Source: an uncultured Actinomycetes bacterium (lineage in GTDB: Bacteria > Actinomycetota > Actinomycetes > Mycobacteriales > Mycobacteriaceae). Taken from it: a stretch of 64,000 nt of DNA. The number at the start of each line of letters is the position of its first letter. Position 1 is the first letter of the stretch. Below the pieces are notes generated by a model. It ran no database searches. It saw only the letters and a program-made list of their open reading frames with translations, and was not told where the DNA came from. Positions 28,013 through 41,688 of the stretch are shown piece after piece. Where the stretch lies: NCBI GenBank assembly GCA_903877095.1, contig CAIRCP010000167.1, forward strand, positions 46,389 through 110,388, written 5' to 3'. A program made the translations under genes and the position numbers.

Positions 28013-29341
28013 TCAGAGCGGCCGGAAGGGCACCCGGCCGCCCATCACCACCCGACCGACGATGCCGCTGAGGCGCCACATGCCGGCATAGGTGACGGGA
28101 TTGAACAGTGTGGGCCAGGTGGTCCGGACCAGGTGCTCGTCCAGGGGTCGATCGGCGAAGCGGTCGATCAGCCAGCGCAGCGTCATCGGCGCCGACATCG
28201 GGTGCAACAGAAGGTGTTCGCTGAATTTGTCCCGGTGGTAGGTGACGTTGGCCCCGGCATCGTTGTAGAGGTGGGCGAGTTCGTCGATGTCGTCGACATT
28301 GATGATCGAGTCGTGCACGGCCTGCACGATCAGCACCGGCGGGGTCGGCGCGGTCCGACCGAGCCGGATGGCCTCGAAGACCTCCTGGACCTCCGGCATG
28401 CTGAGAACCTGTGCCAGCGGCGGGCGCACCAGATCGTCCATATCGGCGCGGAACATCCGGATCATCGCCTCCGCGGTGGTCATCTTCTCCAGCCGCTTGA
28501 GGGTGGCGCGTCCGTGCTCGGTGGCGTGCTCCTCGACGACGCGGGCCAGACCCGGGTAGGTCTTGGCCAGCGCGGAGATCACCAGAGCGGGCAGGCCGGA
28601 GTAGCGGGTGCCGTTGAGCCGCAGGAAGGTGTTGCCGAGATTGCCGACCGGCGAGCCCAGCACAGCGCCGACGATATTCAGCTCGGGGGCGTACTCAGCG
28701 TAGGTCTCCGCGGCCCAGGCGCTGGCCAGGCCGCCACCGGAGTAGCCCCACAGTCCAACTTTGCTGTCCCGGGCCAGGCCGAACCGCTCGAAGTTCAGGG
28801 TGGCGCGCAGGCCGTCCAGCACCCGGTGACCCGGTTCGTGCGGGGCGCCCCACATGCCGTCGCGGCCCTCGTGGTCGGGAACCGAGACCACCCAGCCCTC
28901 GGCGAGGGCCGCAGCCATCAGCAGGTACTCCCACTGGGCCAGCGCCCCGACCGCCTTGGCCCGCCGACGCAAGGCGTACGACGGGAAGCAGCGCGAGGTC
29001 ACCGCGTCGATCGCGCACTGGTAGGACACCACGTGGCGGGGCTGGCTGTGGCTGTGCGTCGCCGGCACCAGCACCGTGGTCGCGGTCGCCTCGGGGTGCC
29101 CCTGCCGGTCAGTGGTGCGGTAGAGCAGCTGGGTGGCCCGCACCCGCTGCGGAATCAGGCCGAGGAAGCCCAGTTCGACATCCCGTGAGCGAAGGACCGT
29201 GCCGGGAGCGGCGTGCTGGAAACCTGCCGGCGGCTCGTAGAACGGGTCCTCCGACGGCAGAACCGGCCGTAGACCGCGCTGGAAGTCCTCGTGCGGGGCC
29301 CGGCCGATCCATTCGGGGCTGAGTCCCGCGGCGGTTGTCAT
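28013..29341 (-). CDS. Secretory-lipase family alpha/beta hydrolase (Rv1592c-like)
   Basis: 442 aa. The catalytic serine is in [13 protein letters not shown], the acid in [14 protein letters not shown] and the histidine probably in [11 protein letters not shown], in the order of the LIP (secretory lipase) family. [10 protein letters not shown] and [10 protein letters not shown] near the N-terminus are also typical. No clear signal peptide is seen despite the family name. It corresponds to Rv1592c, a lipid-hydrolysing enzyme next to nadA's regulator. A 28-bp inverted repeat overlaps its promoter region. Confidence 0.85.
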   Translation of the reverse strand: MTTAAGLSPEWIGRAPHEDFQRGLRPVLPSEDPFYEPPAGFQHAAPGTVLRSRDVELGFLGLIPQRVRATQLLYRTTDRQGHPEATATTVLVPATHSHSQPRHVVSYQCAIDAVTSRCFPSYALRRRAKAVGALAQWEYLLMAAALAEGWVVSVPDHEGRDGMWGAPHEPGHRVLDGLRATLNFERFGLARDSKVGLWGYSGGGLASAWAAETYAEYAPELNIVGAVLGSPVGNLGNTFLRLNGTRYSGLPALVISALAKTYPGLARVVEEHATEHGRATLKRLEKMTTAEAMIRMFRADMDDLVRPPLAQVLSMPEVQEVFEAIRLGRTAPTPPVLIVQAVHDSIINVDDIDELAHLYNDAGANVTYHRDKFSEHLLLHPMSAPMTLRWLIDRFADRPLDEHLVRTTWPTLFNPVTYAGMWRLSGIVGRVVMGGRVPFRPL

Positions 29342-29347
29342 TGCACC

Positions 29348-29375
29348 AGTCTTACCTTAAGAGAGGTTTAAGACT
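29348..29375 (-). promoter_or_regulatory. Inverted repeat upstream of the lipase gene
   Basis: AGTCTTA at 29348-29354 and TAAGACT at 29369-29375 form 7-bp arms around a 14-bp centre, beginning 7 bp upstream of the lipase ATG. Size and symmetry suit a TetR-type repressor site; the regulator is unknown. Confidence 0.35.
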
Positions 29376-29412
29376 CTACTTACCGCGCCGTAGGTTCCTC
29401 GGCGCGCCTGCC

Positions 29413-30126
29413 TCAGTGTGGTCCCTCAGGTGGCCTCAGTGCGGCGAATTCGTCGGTCACCCGCAAACGTGACTCGGTGAACCGGTAGAGGGCCGCCGGC
29501 CGGCCGCCGCTACGGCCCGGATGGACCGTGGTGCCGGTCCGGGTGATCACCCCGCGACGGGCCAGTACCCGTTGCAGGTTGGTGGCGTCGACCTGGTAGC
29601 CCAGCGCCGCCCCGTAGATGTCGCGCAGCGTGGATAAAGCGAAATCCCTTGGCGCAAGCGCAAATCCGATGTTGGTGTAGGACAGCTTGGCGGCCAGTCG
29701 GGAGTGGGCGTAGGCCACCATGTGGCCGTGGTCGAACGCCATCGGTGGCAGTTCGCCCACCGCGTGCCAACGGGTGTCGGGCGGCAGGGCGGGCGTCGCG
29801 GGGGAGGGCACCAGGCCGAGGAAGGCCGAGGCGATGACCCGCGCGCCGGGTACCCGGTCGGGCTCGGAGAACACCGCCAGTTGTTCGAGATGTGCCACCT
29901 CGCGCAGATCTACTTTCTCCGCGAGCTGGCGGCGCACCGAACTGCTGAGATCCTCGTCGTCGCGCACCTGGCCGCCCGGTAGCGACCATTTGCCCATTTC
30001 GGGCTCCAAGGCCCGCTGCCATAACAGCACGTCGAGGTGGGGTTTGCCAGAGCTGAGCCTGCGTACCTGGAATATGACGGCAAGCACCTCGTGTTGAGTG
30101 TTATCATAGGGCACGTTTTCGATCAT
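29413..30126 (-). CDS. nrtR: NrtR-type transcriptional repressor of NAD synthesis
   Basis: 237 aa. The N-terminal half is a Nudix fold with a degenerate Nudix box ([23 protein letters not shown] lacks the REXXEE core), as expected for a regulator that senses rather than hydrolyses nucleotides. The C-terminal half is a winged helix ([27 protein letters not shown] ... RPAALYRF). It is divergent from nadABC and matches Rv1593c (236 aa). I chose the ATG at 30126 for length agreement; it lies inside the perfect palindrome at 30115-30137, so the protein probably represses itself and nadABC. Confidence 0.88.
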   Translation of the reverse strand: MIENVPYDNTQHEVLAVIFQVRRLSSGKPHLDVLLWQRALEPEMGKWSLPGGQVRDDEDLSSSVRRQLAEKVDLREVAHLEQLAVFSEPDRVPGARVIASAFLGLVPSPATPALPPDTRWHAVGELPPMAFDHGHMVAYAHSRLAAKLSYTNIGFALAPRDFALSTLRDIYGAALGYQVDATNLQRVLARRGVITRTGTTVHPGRSGGRPAALYRFTESRLRVTDEFAALRPPEGPH

Positions 30127-30137
30127 AGATCGAAAAC
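30115..30137. promoter_or_regulatory. NrtR operator (perfect 23-bp palindrome)
   Basis: GTTTTCGATC and GATCGAAAAC are exact inverted repeats around a 3-bp centre. The site lies between nrtR and nadA, contains the nrtR start codon and sits ~27 bp before the nadA ATG, just downstream of a TATCAT -10-like box (30102-30107). Position and symmetry fit autoregulation plus repression of nadABC. Confidence 0.8.
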
Positions 30138-30163
30138 CTCGGACGCGAGACATGGAGGCGGCG

Positions 30164-31225
30164 ATGACTGTCACTGATGTTTTCGGCACCGCGGCGGGCG
30201 GCTTGAGTTCCCCCGTAGCCGACCGCATCGTCGACGGACCCGGTGGTTTCACCGGCGTCGACGGTGACGCGGTGTGGGCGGCGGAGGTGCGCCGCCTCGC
30301 CACGCTGCGCAACGCCACCATCCTGGCGCACAACTACCAGCTGCCGGCCATCCAGGATGTCGCCGATCACGTCGGGGATTCGCTCGCGCTGTCGCGGATC
30401 GCCGCCGAGGCCCCGAAGGACACCATCGTGTTCTGCGGCGTGCACTTCATGGCCGAGACCGCCAAGATCCTCGCACCAGGCAAGACGGTCCTGATTCCCG
30501 ATCAGCGCGCCGGGTGTTCGCTGGCCGACTCCATCACCGCCGAGGAGTTGCAGGCGTGGAAAGACGATCACCCCGGAGCCGTGGTGGTGTCCTACGTCAA
30601 CACCACCGCCGCGGTGAAGGCGCTGACCGACATCTGCTGCACATCCTCGAATGCGGTGGAGGTGGTGAATTCCATCCCCGCCGGCTGCGAGGTGCTGTTC
30701 TGCCCGGACCAGTTCCTCGGCGCGCACGTGCGGCGGATGACCGGCCGGGACAACCTGCACATCTGGGCCGGCGAGTGCCACGTGCATGCCGGCATCAACG
30801 GTGACGAACTGGCCGCCCAGGCCACCAGCCACCCCGACGCAGAACTCTACGTTCACCCCGAATGTGGTTGCGCGACTTCGGCTCTCTACCTCGCCGGCGA
30901 GGGGGCCTTCCCGGCCGACCGGGTGAAGATCCTGTCCACCGGCGGCATGCTGGATGCCGCGAAGACCTCGCACGCCAAGCAGGTGCTGGTAGCCACCGAA
31001 GTCGGCATGCTGCACCAATTGCGAAGGGCTGCGCCGGGAATCGACTTCCGGGCGGTCAACGACCGGGCGTCCTGCCGATACATGAAGATGATCACTCCTG
31101 CCGCACTGCTGCGCTGCCTGGTCGAGGGCGCTGACGAGGTCGACGTCGACTCCGGTACGGCCGACCGGGCCCGGGCCAGTGTGCAGCGGATGATCGAGAT
31201 CGGCCAGCCCGGCGGCGGGGAATGA
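30164..31225 (+). CDS. nadA: Quinolinate synthase A
   Basis: 4Fe-4S enzyme that condenses iminoaspartate (from NadB) with dihydroxyacetone phosphate to give quinolinate; 353 aa. [26 protein letters not shown] is the typical N-terminal triad domain start. The three cluster cysteines fit [19 protein letters not shown] and [11 protein letters not shown] use the ATG at 30164, which has GGAGG 5 nt upstream, rather than the ATG at 30152 that contains this ribosome site. First gene of nadABC; coupled to nadB by ATGA overlap. Confidence 0.94.
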   Translation: MTVTDVFGTAAGGLSSPVADRIVDGPGGFTGVDGDAVWAAEVRRLATLRNATILAHNYQLPAIQDVADHVGDSLALSRIAAEAPKDTIVFCGVHFMAETAKILAPGKTVLIPDQRAGCSLADSITAEELQAWKDDHPGAVVVSYVNTTAAVKALTDICCTSSNAVEVVNSIPAGCEVLFCPDQFLGAHVRRMTGRDNLHIWAGECHVHAGINGDELAAQATSHPDAELYVHPECGCATSALYLAGEGAFPADRVKILSTGGMLDAAKTSHAKQVLVATEVGMLHQLRRAAPGIDFRAVNDRASCRYMKMITPAALLRCLVEGADEVDVDSGTADRARASVQRMIEIGQPGGGE

Positions 31226-32787
31226 GCCGCCCGGTGGCTTGTGGCGCCGGCGCCGCAGGCCTTGACTGGCAGCAGCGCGCCGACGTCGTCGTCGTCGGGA
31301 CCGGGGTGGCCGGGCTCGCCGCGGGGCTGGCCGCGCACCGGAAGGGCGCTCGCACCGTGATCCTGAGCAAAGCCGACGACACGGCGACGTTCTACGCCCA
31401 GGGTGGGATCGCGGTGGTGCTGCCGTTCACCGACGACACGGTGGAGTCCCATGTCGCCGACACGCTGGCGGCCGGCGCCGGGTTATGCGATCCCGGTGCC
31501 GTGCGGTCGATCGTCGCCGACGGCTACCAGGCGGTGTCCGACCTGATCGCCGACGGTGCGCGGTTCGACGAGGCCGCCCCCGGGCAGTGGGCGCTGACCC
31601 GGGAGGGCGGCCACTCCCGGCGCCGAATCATGCACGCCGGCGGCGATGCCACCGGTGCGGAGGTGCAGCGCGCTCTCGACCACGCCGCCGCCACCCTGGA
31701 CATCCGGCGCAATCACGTCGCGCTGCAGGTGCTGCACGACGGGACCGCCGTCACCGGGGTGCTGGTACGCAACCCCGACGGCGTGGGCATCGTGCACGCG
31801 CCGTCGGTGATCGTGGCCACCGGCGGCCTCGGCCATCTCTATAGCGCCACCACCAACCCCGAAGGATCCACGGGCGACGGCATCGCGCTGGCGTTGTGGG
31901 CCGGAGTCGGGGTCAGCGATATCGAGTTCATCCAGTTCCACCCGACCATGCTTTTCGACCCGTTCGGCACCGGACGCCGACCGCTGATCACCGAGGCGCT
32001 GCGCGGGGAGGGTGCGGTGCTGCGCGACGCCCGCGGGGACTCGGTGACCGCGGGCGTGCACCCGATGGGCGATCTGGCTCCGCGCGATGTAGTGGCCGCG
32101 GCGATCGACGCCCGCCTGCGCGAGACCGGCGACGGCTGCGTGTACCTGGATGCTCGCGGTGTGGAGCGGCTTGAGCAGCGCTTCCCGACCGTCACCGAAG
32201 CGTGCCGGCGCGCCGGGATCGAACCCACCCGCGAACCGATCCCGGTGGTCCCCGGCGCGCACTACAGCTGCGGTGGCATCGGCACCGACGTGCACGGCCG
32301 TACCGAACTGCCGGGTCTGCTGGCGGCCGGCGAGGTGGCCCGCACCGGCATGCACGGCGCCAACCGGCTGGCCTCCAACAGCCTGCTTGAAGGTCTGGTG
32401 GTGGGCGGCCGCGCCGGCCGCGCCGCGGTCGGGCACGCCCGCGCGACCGATTCGACTATGGCGAAAGTTGATGCGCTGCAGCATGTTTCACTCGACCGCC
32501 GGGTGTTGCAGCAGGCGATGACCCGCTGGGCGTCGGTGGTCCGAGACGGTGACGGTCTACGCGAGCTTGCCGCCGTCCTGGAGGATGCGCCGGCCCGGAC
32601 CATCCGCAGCCGGGCCGACGTCGAGGACGTCGCCCTGACAGCCACCGCCCGGGTGGTCGCCGCCGCGGCGCTGGCCCGCACCGAAAGCCGCGGCTGCCAT
32701 CACCGCGGCGACTACCCGGACACCGAACCGGCCCAGGCCGTCAGCCGCACCGTGCACGACCAGCACGCCGTCGCTCCGCTGTCATGA
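31222..32787 (+). CDS. nadB: L-aspartate oxidase
   Basis: FAD enzyme oxidising aspartate to iminoaspartate for NadA; 521 aa. The dinucleotide-binding fold is [17 protein letters not shown] (about 21-37); [18 protein letters not shown] contacts [11 protein letters not shown] and the [18 protein letters not shown] motif are family signatures. The ATG overlaps the nadA stop and the nadC ATG overlaps its own stop, so the three genes are translated as a unit. Equivalent to Rv1595. Confidence 0.95.
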   Translation: MSRPVACGAGAAGLDWQQRADVVVVGTGVAGLAAGLAAHRKGARTVILSKADDTATFYAQGGIAVVLPFTDDTVESHVADTLAAGAGLCDPGAVRSIVADGYQAVSDLIADGARFDEAAPGQWALTREGGHSRRRIMHAGGDATGAEVQRALDHAAATLDIRRNHVALQVLHDGTAVTGVLVRNPDGVGIVHAPSVIVATGGLGHLYSATTNPEGSTGDGIALALWAGVGVSDIEFIQFHPTMLFDPFGTGRRPLITEALRGEGAVLRDARGDSVTAGVHPMGDLAPRDVVAAAIDARLRETGDGCVYLDARGVERLEQRFPTVTEACRRAGIEPTREPIPVVPGAHYSCGGIGTDVHGRTELPGLLAAGEVARTGMHGANRLASNSLLEGLVVGGRAGRAAVGHARATDSTMAKVDALQHVSLDRRVLQQAMTRWASVVRDGDGLRELAAVLEDAPARTIRSRADVEDVALTATARVVAAAALARTESRGCHHRGDYPDTEPAQAVSRTVHDQHAVAPLS

Positions 32788-33641
32788 CGCTGACCGCTGA
32801 GGAGCGAGTGCAGGCGCTGGAGACGATCCGGCGCGGGCTCGACGAGGATCTGCGATACGGGCCGGACGTGACGACTCTTGCCACCGTCCCGGCCGACGCG
32901 GTGACCGAGGCGGCTGTCGTGGCCCGGGAACCGGGTGTCGCCGCGGGGATCGATGTCGGGCTGATGGTGCTCGACGAAGTTCTCGGTCCCGACGGTTACC
33001 AGGTGCTGGAGAGAGTCGATGACGGCACCCGGGTGCAGGCCGGGCAAGCGCTGCTGCGCCTGCAAGCCAACACCGCCGGTCTGCTCACCGCCGAGCGCAC
33101 CCTGCTGAACCTGGTGTGCCACCTCTCCGGGATCGCCACCGCCACCGCTGCCTGGGTCGACGCGATCGAGGGCACCAAGGCCAAGATCCGCGACACCCGC
33201 AAGACGCTGCCCGGCCTGCGGGCGCTGCAGAAGTACGCGGTGCGCGTCGGCGGCGGGGTCAATCACCGGATGGGTCTCGGCGATGCCGCGCTGATCAAGG
33301 ACAACCACGTCGCCGCGGCCGGATCGGTGGTCGCGGCGTTGCGGGCGGTGCGCACCGCCGCTCCGGACCTGCCGTGTGAGGTCGAGGTCGACACCCTCGA
33401 ACAACTCGACGAGGTGCTCGGCGAGGACGTGCAATTGATCCTGCTCGACAATTTCCCGGTCTGGCAGACCCAGATCGCCGCGCAGCGCCGGGATGCCACC
33501 GCGCCGGGTGTGCTGCTGGAATCCTCCGGCGGGCTGTCGCTGGACACCGCCGCCGAGTACGCCGGTACCGGGGTTGACTATCTGGCCGTCGGCGCGCTCA
33601 CCCACTCGGTGCGGGTGCTCGACATCGGCTTGGATATGTGA
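32784..33641 (+). CDS. nadC: Nicotinate-nucleotide pyrophosphorylase (carboxylating)
   Basis: Quinolinate phosphoribosyltransferase, making nicotinic acid mononucleotide from quinolinate and PRPP; 285 aa. IRDTRKTLPGLRALQKYAVRVGGGVNHRMGL carries the conserved Arg, Lys and His residues of the active site, followed by ALIKDNHV and EVEVDTLEQL. Last gene of nadABC. A convergent Ddn-like gene ends 17 bp downstream. Confidence 0.95.
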   Translation: MTLTAEERVQALETIRRGLDEDLRYGPDVTTLATVPADAVTEAAVVAREPGVAAGIDVGLMVLDEVLGPDGYQVLERVDDGTRVQAGQALLRLQANTAGLLTAERTLLNLVCHLSGIATATAAWVDAIEGTKAKIRDTRKTLPGLRALQKYAVRVGGGVNHRMGLGDAALIKDNHVAAAGSVVAALRAVRTAAPDLPCEVEVDTLEQLDEVLGEDVQLILLDNFPVWQTQIAAQRRDATAPGVLLESSGGLSLDTAAEYAGTGVDYLAVGALTHSVRVLDIGLDM

Positions 33642-33658
33642 CCTCGCTGGCTCCTCAA

Positions 33659-34075
33659 TCAACCCGCCACGTCGGCGACAAGCACGCCGACCCCGCGCTT
33701 GGCCGCCAGTCGCGCCATCAAGGGAAGCGACGGATCGTCAGTGCCCGCCTCGACGATGCGCGGGTTCACCAGGTGGACGTCACGCCTGCCGAGCCGGACG
33801 TCGGCCTCGCCGGCGGCCAGAACGTTCTTGACCCAGTTGGTTTTTCCGTGCGCAAGCATGATCGCGACGGTGTGTCCTTTGCGGTAGGCCGACACCGCGG
33901 TCTCCAGTGCCCGGCCAGACTTGCGTCCGCGGTGCTTGATCACCGTGATGCCCGGCGTGAACCGGGCGATCGGCACCGCGACGGGGTTGATGTATTTGAT
34001 CTGGAAGTTCTCGAACCAGACCGGGAACCTCATCGGTACGCCGGGGGAGTTGTTGGGGTGGTCCTTGGTCCGCAT
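33659..34075 (-). CDS. Deazaflavin-dependent nitroreductase-family protein
   Basis: 138 aa, DUF385/Ddn family like the protein at 11665 but clearly diverged. ITVIKHRGRKSGRALETAVSAYRKGHTVAIMLAHGKTNWVKNVLAAGEADVRLG is the cofactor-binding core. The basic N-terminal ~30 residues (FQIKYINPVAVPIARFTPG) could lie on a membrane, as in other members. It corresponds to Rv1598c by position next to nadC. Substrate unknown. It follows the SDR gene by 17 bp on the same strand and might share its transcript. Confidence 0.8.
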   Translation of the reverse strand: MRTKDHPNNSPGVPMRFPVWFENFQIKYINPVAVPIARFTPGITVIKHRGRKSGRALETAVSAYRKGHTVAIMLAHGKTNWVKNVLAAGEADVRLGRRDVHLVNPRIVEAGTDDPSLPLMARLAAKRGVGVLVADVAG

Positions 34076-34092
34076 GACCCCATTGTGCCGTC

Positions 34093-34887
34093 TTAGAGCA
34101 GGACCTGGCCGCCGTCGACGATCAGGTCATGGCCGGTGACGTAGGACGCCTGGTCGCTGGCCAGCCAGAGCACGGCATCGGCCACCTCACCCGGATCGGC
34201 GACCCGGCCCAGCGGGATGCTGCCCTCGACCCGCGCGGCGCGGTCGGCGTCGGTCTCGCCGTCCCGCAACGACATCGGCGTCGCGGTGATACCGGGGCTG
34301 ACACTGTTGACCCGGATCCCGAGCTGGGCGACCTCGATCGCGGCGGTCCGGGTCAACGTGTGCACGCCGGCCTTGCTGGCGACGTAGGCGCTCAGGTTCG
34401 CGCGGTTGCTGGCGACCCCCAGGCTGGACGCGGTGTTGACGATCGAGCCCGGGCCTTCCTGGGCGATCATCTGCGCCAGGGTGTGTTTGAGGCACAGCAT
34501 CGTGGCGGTCAGGTTGACCGCCATCGTCTGGTTCCAGTCCTCCAATGAGGTGTCCACGACCGGGGCCGGGGGACGGAAAATCCCCGCCACGTTCGCCATG
34601 ACGTCGATGCGCCCGGTATGCGCGGCGGCGGCGGCGACCGCGTCCCGCACGCTGTCCTCATCGGTGACCTCAATCGCCACGGAATGCGCGGAACCCCCCG
34701 CCGCAATGATCCGGCCGACCAGCGCCTCCAGCGGACCATCGACCCGGCGGGCGGCAGCGATCACCTGCGCGCCGGCGGTCGCGAAGCGTTCGGCCACCAC
34801 CGACCCGATACCGCCGCCGGCCCCGATCACCAGCACGGTAGCCCCGGTGAAGTCCAGTTCCGGTGAATGTCGGCGGTGCGAACTCAT
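34093..34887 (-). CDS. Short-chain dehydrogenase/reductase
   Basis: 264 aa SDR. The NAD(P)-binding TGATVLVIGAGGGIGSVVAERF, the NVAGIF motif, catalytic Ser in NTASSLG and the YVASKAG Tyr/Lys pair (YxxxK) are all present; the C-terminus ends in VTGHDLIVDGGQ, typical of classical SDRs. IPLGRVADPGEVADAVLWLAS is also standard. The ATG at 34887 was chosen; a TTG at 34899 is a possible alternative. The substrate cannot be deduced. It lies in an insertion between Rv1598c- and hisD-like genes, beside a LysE exporter. Confidence 0.88.
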   Translation of the reverse strand: MSSHRRHSPELDFTGATVLVIGAGGGIGSVVAERFATAGAQVIAAARRVDGPLEALVGRIIAAGGSAHSVAIEVTDEDSVRDAVAAAAAHTGRIDVMANVAGIFRPPAPVVDTSLEDWNQTMAVNLTATMLCLKHTLAQMIAQEGPGSIVNTASSLGVASNRANLSAYVASKAGVHTLTRTAAIEVAQLGIRVNSVSPGITATPMSLRDGETDADRAARVEGSIPLGRVADPGEVADAVLWLASDQASYVTGHDLIVDGGQVLL

Positions 34888-34900
34888 GCGAATAAGCAAA

Positions 34901-35554
34901 TCACGCCGCCGCGCCTCGGCGTACCAGCGACAGGACCACCGCCGCCAGCGCGAACAGCGCCGACATGGTGCGATTCAGCACCATCTGCTGGCGCGGCGTC
35001 CGGAGCCAGCCCAGCAGCCGCGACGACAAACCGGTGTAGCCGCACATCACGATGACGTCCACCACCGTCATCGTCGCCGCGATCGTCAGGTACTGCGGCA
35101 GCAGCGGCCGGGTGGGGATGACGAACTGGGGCAGGACGGCGAGCAGGAACACCAGGCCTTTGGGGTTGGTCAGGTTGACCAGTGCGCCGCGCGCCAGCAA
35201 TGCCAGCCGGCCGCCGGCCCCGTCAGGTCTGCCGTCGGCGCCGACGGCGAGTTGCTCGGTGAGATCGCTCGCCGTCGTCCGCCACTGCCGGACGGCCAGG
35301 TAAATCAGGTAGAGCACGCCGATCCACTTGATCACCGTGAACGCAGTGACGGACTTGGCCACCGCGGCGCCGAGGCCGACAGCCACCACCGCCAACTGCG
35401 TCATCAACCCGATCTGCAGTCCGGCGACGCTCCACGCGCCGCGGCGCAATCCGTGGGTCAGGCCGGTGGACATGGACTGGATCGCACCGGCTCCCGGCGA
35501 GACGCTGATGGCGATCGACGCACCGACGAAGGCCAGCCAGAGGTCCCACTGCAT
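34901..35554 (-). CDS. LysE/RhtB-family amino-acid exporter
   Basis: 217 aa with six predicted transmembrane helices. The N-terminus [37 protein letters not shown] and the central [19 protein letters not shown] are hallmarks of the RhtB branch, which exports homoserine, threonine or related neutral amino acids. It is transcribed away from the his operon and ends 13 bp before the SDR gene, so the two probably form one operon. Substrate unknown. Confidence 0.87.
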   Translation of the reverse strand: MQWDLWLAFVGASIAISVSPGAGAIQSMSTGLTHGLRRGAWSVAGLQIGLMTQLAVVAVGLGAAVAKSVTAFTVIKWIGVLYLIYLAVRQWRTTASDLTEQLAVGADGRPDGAGGRLALLARGALVNLTNPKGLVFLLAVLPQFVIPTRPLLPQYLTIAATMTVVDVIVMCGYTGLSSRLLGWLRTPRQQMVLNRTMSALFALAAVVLSLVRRGAAA

Positions 35555-35633
35555 CGGCAGATTATCGCCCCCGGCCCAATCGATGCAGAAACGATTTTCC
35601 ATCGCCTGTCCTGATCGGCGACAATTGGCGGTG

Positions 35634-38714
<3,081 letters not shown>

Positions 38715-38718
<4 letters not shown>

Positions 38719-39335
38719 CAGCACGTTCTGTTGTTGTGCTGGACTACGGTTCGGGCAACCTGCGCTCGGCGCAGCGCGCCCTGATGCGGACCGGGGCGCG
38801 GGTGACCGTCACCGCCGACAGTTCGGCCGCGCTGGCAGCCGACGGGCTGGTGGTGCCCGGGGTCGGTGCGTTCGAGGCCTGTATGACGGGCCTGCGAGCC
38901 ATCGGCGGCGACGAGATCATCGCCGAGCGGGTGGCGGCTGGCCGGCCCGTGCTGGGCGTGTGCGTTGGCATGCAGATTCTGTTCGCCCACGGGGTGGAGT
39001 TCGGCGTGGACAGCCGCGGCTGCGGGCAGTGGCCCGGAGCGGTCACCCGGCTGGACGCCCCGGTTGTTCCGCACATGGGCTGGAACGTCGTCGACGCCGC
39101 ACCGGGCAGCCGGCTGTTCAAGGGACTGGCTCCCGACAACCGGTTCTACTTTGTGCACTCCTACGCCGCTCAGGCGTGGGAGGGCGACCCCGACGCGCTG
39201 TTGACCTGGGCCAGCCACCATGTGCGGTTCCTGGCGGCGGTCGAGGACGGGCCGTTGTCGGCCACGCAATTTCATCCGGAGAAGAGCGGCGACGCCGGTG
39301 CGGCGCTGCTCGCCAATTGGGTTGAGGGGCTTTGA
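38715..39335 (+). CDS. hisH: Imidazole glycerol phosphate synthase, glutaminase subunit
   Basis: Class I glutamine amidotransferase that feeds ammonia to HisF; 206 aa. The catalytic triad is visible: Cys in LGVCVGMQ, and His and Glu in [24 protein letters not shown] opens the protein. GTG start overlapping the hisB stop by 4 bp. Partner hisF is three genes downstream. Confidence 0.94.
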
Positions 39336-39342
39336 TATTCAA

Positions 39343-40092
39343 ATGAACAGCAACGGGAACAGACTGATCCTGCTGCCGGCTGTCGACGTGGTCGAGGGCC
39401 GGGCGGTGCGCCTGGTGCAGGGCAAGGCCGGTAGCGAGACCGAGTACGGCTCGGCGCTGGAGGCTGCGTTGACCTGGCAGCGCGACGGCGCCGAGTGGAT
39501 CCATCTGGTGGACCTCGATGCCGCCTTCGGCCGCGGCAGCAACCGCGAACTGCTCGCGGAAGTCGTTGCGGCACTGGACGTCAACGTTGAGATGTCCGGC
39601 GGCATCCGCGACGACGAGTCGCTGCGAGCCGCGCTGGCCACCGGCTGCGCCCGGGTCAACATCGGCACGGCCGCGCTGGAGAACCCGGAGTGGTGCGCGC
39701 GGGCGATCGGCGAATACGGCGACCGGGTGGCCGTCGGCCTCGACGTTCAGATCGTCGACGGGGAGCACCGCTTGCGCGGCCGCGGCTGGGAGACCGACGG
39801 CGGTGACCTGTGGCATGTGCTGGAACGCCTTGACAGTGAGGGGTGTTCGCGTTTCGTCGTCACCGACGTCACCAAGGACGGCACGCTGACCGGCCCCAAC
39901 CTCGAACTGCTCGAAGGGGTCGCGGAGTGCACCGGGGCGCCGGTGATCGCCTCCGGCGGCGTGTCCAGCCTCGACGATCTGCGGGCGATCGCCACCCTGA
40001 CCGGCAGCGGCATCGAGGGAGCCATCGTCGGAAAGGCGCTGTACGCCGGACGTTTCACCCTGCCCGAGGCGCTCGCGGCGGTGAGCCGCTAA
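39343..40092 (+). CDS. hisA: Phosphoribosyl isomerase A (HisA/PriA, probably dual his-trp)
   Basis: (beta/alpha)8 isomerase for ProFAR, 249 aa. [45 protein letters not shown] and [12 protein letters not shown] are typical. In actinobacteria this protein (PriA) also acts on phosphoribosyl anthranilate, replacing TrpF. No trpF is seen here beside trpCBA, which fits that role. The ATG lies 7 bp after hisH, with GAGGGG further upstream. Confidence 0.93.
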   Translation: MNSNGNRLILLPAVDVVEGRAVRLVQGKAGSETEYGSALEAALTWQRDGAEWIHLVDLDAAFGRGSNRELLAEVVAALDVNVEMSGGIRDDESLRAALATGCARVNIGTAALENPEWCARAIGEYGDRVAVGLDVQIVDGEHRLRGRGWETDGGDLWHVLERLDSEGCSRFVVTDVTKDGTLTGPNLELLEGVAECTGAPVIASGGVSSLDDLRAIATLTGSGIEGAIVGKALYAGRFTLPEALAAVSR

Positions 40093-40093
40093 G

Positions 40094-40900
40094 GTGCCCG
40101 ACCTGCAGGCGCTCGTCGCCGAAGCGGCCGCGATCCTGGACCGGGCTGCCGTGCCGTTCATCGCTGGTCACCGCGCGCAGTCCGCTGTGCAGAAGCAGGG
40201 CAACGACTTCGCCACCGAGGTCGACCTGGCGCTGGAGCGACAACTCGTAGCCGAGTTGGAGGCGGCGACGGGGATCGGCGTGCACGGCGAGGAGTTCGGC
40301 GGTGCCGACCTCGATGCGCCGCTGGTGTGGGTCGTCGACCCCATCGACGGCACGTTCAACTACGCCGCGGGATCGCCGATGGCCTCGATTCTGGTGGCTC
40401 TCCTGCGCGACGGGGAACCGGTCGCCGGCCTGACCTGGCTGCCGTTCACCGGTCAGCGCTACACCGCGGTGACCGGCGGTCCGCTGGTGTCCGACGGCGT
40501 GACGCACCCGGCTCTGGGCCCGGCCCCGCTGGCCGATTGTGTTGTCGGTGTCGGAAGTTTCAACGTCCTGGGCCGCGGCCGCTACCCCGGACCGTGGCGG
40601 CTGGCGGTGTTCGCCGAACTCAGCCGGGTGTGTTCCAAGATCCGGATGCACGGCTCGATCGGTATCGATATGGCTTATGTCGCCGACGGAATCCTCGGCG
40701 CGACAGTGCATTTCGGCGGTCAGGTGTGGGACCACGCCGCCGGCGTCGCCCTGGTGCGGTCGGCCGGCGGTATCGTCACCGACCTGGCCGGCGAGCCCTG
40801 GACGCCGGACACCCGGGGGATACTGGCGGCCGCACCCGGCACCCACGCCGAGGTGCTGGACCTGTTGCGCCGAGTGGGCTCACCGGAGGAGTTTCGCTGA
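40094..40900 (+). CDS. impA: Inositol-monophosphatase-family phosphatase (ImpA-like)
   Basis: 268 aa, Mg-dependent phosphatase. The metal site is formed by [21 protein letters not shown] and [17 protein letters not shown]. It sits between hisA and hisF as Rv1604 does. Members hydrolyse inositol phosphate or, in actinobacteria, histidinol phosphate (HisN); its place in the his operon, plus a HisB without a phosphatase domain, makes the histidinol-phosphatase role plausible but unproven. GTG start 2 nt after the hisA stop; hisF overlaps its stop. Confidence 0.87.
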   Translation: MPDLQALVAEAAAILDRAAVPFIAGHRAQSAVQKQGNDFATEVDLALERQLVAELEAATGIGVHGEEFGGADLDAPLVWVVDPIDGTFNYAAGSPMASILVALLRDGEPVAGLTWLPFTGQRYTAVTGGPLVSDGVTHPALGPAPLADCVVGVGSFNVLGRGRYPGPWRLAVFAELSRVCSKIRMHGSIGIDMAYVADGILGATVHFGGQVWDHAAGVALVRSAGGIVTDLAGEPWTPDTRGILAAAPGTHAEVLDLLRRVGSPEEFR

Positions 40901-41688
40901 TGCCGGAAACGAATATGGATGTGGCGGTTCGGGTCATTCCCTGCCTGGACGTGGACGCCGGCCGGGTGGTCAAGGGCGTCAACTTCGAAAACCTGCGGGA
41001 CGCCGGGGATCCGGTCGAACTGGCCGGCGTCTACGACGCCCAGGGCGCCGACGAACTGACCTTCCTGGACGTCACGGCGTCGTCGTCGGGCCGGGCGACC
41101 ATGCTCGACGTCGTCCGCCGGACCGCCGAGCAGGTGTTCATTCCACTCACGGTCGGTGGCGGTGTCCGATCGGTAGCCGACGTGGACGCCCTGCTGCGCG
41201 CCGGCGCGGACAAGGTGTCGGTGAACACCGCGGCGATCGCCCGGCCCGAACTGCTGGCCGAGTTGTCGCGTCAGTTCGGTTCACAGTGCATCGTGCTGTC
41301 CGTGGACGCCCGGACCGTCCCGGCCGGGAGTACCCCGACGTCGTCGGGCTGGGAAGTGACGACGCACGGCGGCCGACAGGGCACGGGCATCGATGCCGTC
41401 GAATGGGCAAGGCGCGGAGCCGAACTCGGCGTCGGCGAGATCCTGCTCAATTCGATGGACGCCGATGGCACCAAATCCGGCTTCGACCTGCCGATGCTGC
41501 GCGCGGTCCGGGCGGCGGTGACGGTCCCGGTGATCGCCAGCGGCGGGGCGGGTGCGGTCGGCGACTTCGCCCCGGCGGTGCACGCCGGAGCCGATGCGGT
41601 GCTGGCGGCCAGCGTGTTCCACTTCGGGGAGCTGACGATCGGTGAGGTGAAGGCCGCCATGGCGGCAGCGGGGGTTACCGTCCGATGA
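40900..41688 (+). CDS. hisF: Imidazole glycerol phosphate synthase, cyclase subunit
   Basis: (beta/alpha)8 cyclase, partner of HisH; 262 aa. [33 protein letters not shown] starts the barrel with the catalytic Asp in [21 protein letters not shown] contains the second catalytic Asp. [15 protein letters not shown] and [13 protein letters not shown] bind phosphate. The ATG shares a base with the impA stop; hisI overlaps its end by 4 bp. Confidence 0.94.
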   Translation: MPETNMDVAVRVIPCLDVDAGRVVKGVNFENLRDAGDPVELAGVYDAQGADELTFLDVTASSSGRATMLDVVRRTAEQVFIPLTVGGGVRSVADVDALLRAGADKVSVNTAAIARPELLAELSRQFGSQCIVLSVDARTVPAGSTPTSSGWEVTTHGGRQGTGIDAVEWARRGAELGVGEILLNSMDADGTKSGFDLPMLRAVRAAVTVPVIASGGAGAVGDFAPAVHAGADAVLAASVFHFGELTIGEVKAAMAAAGVTVR

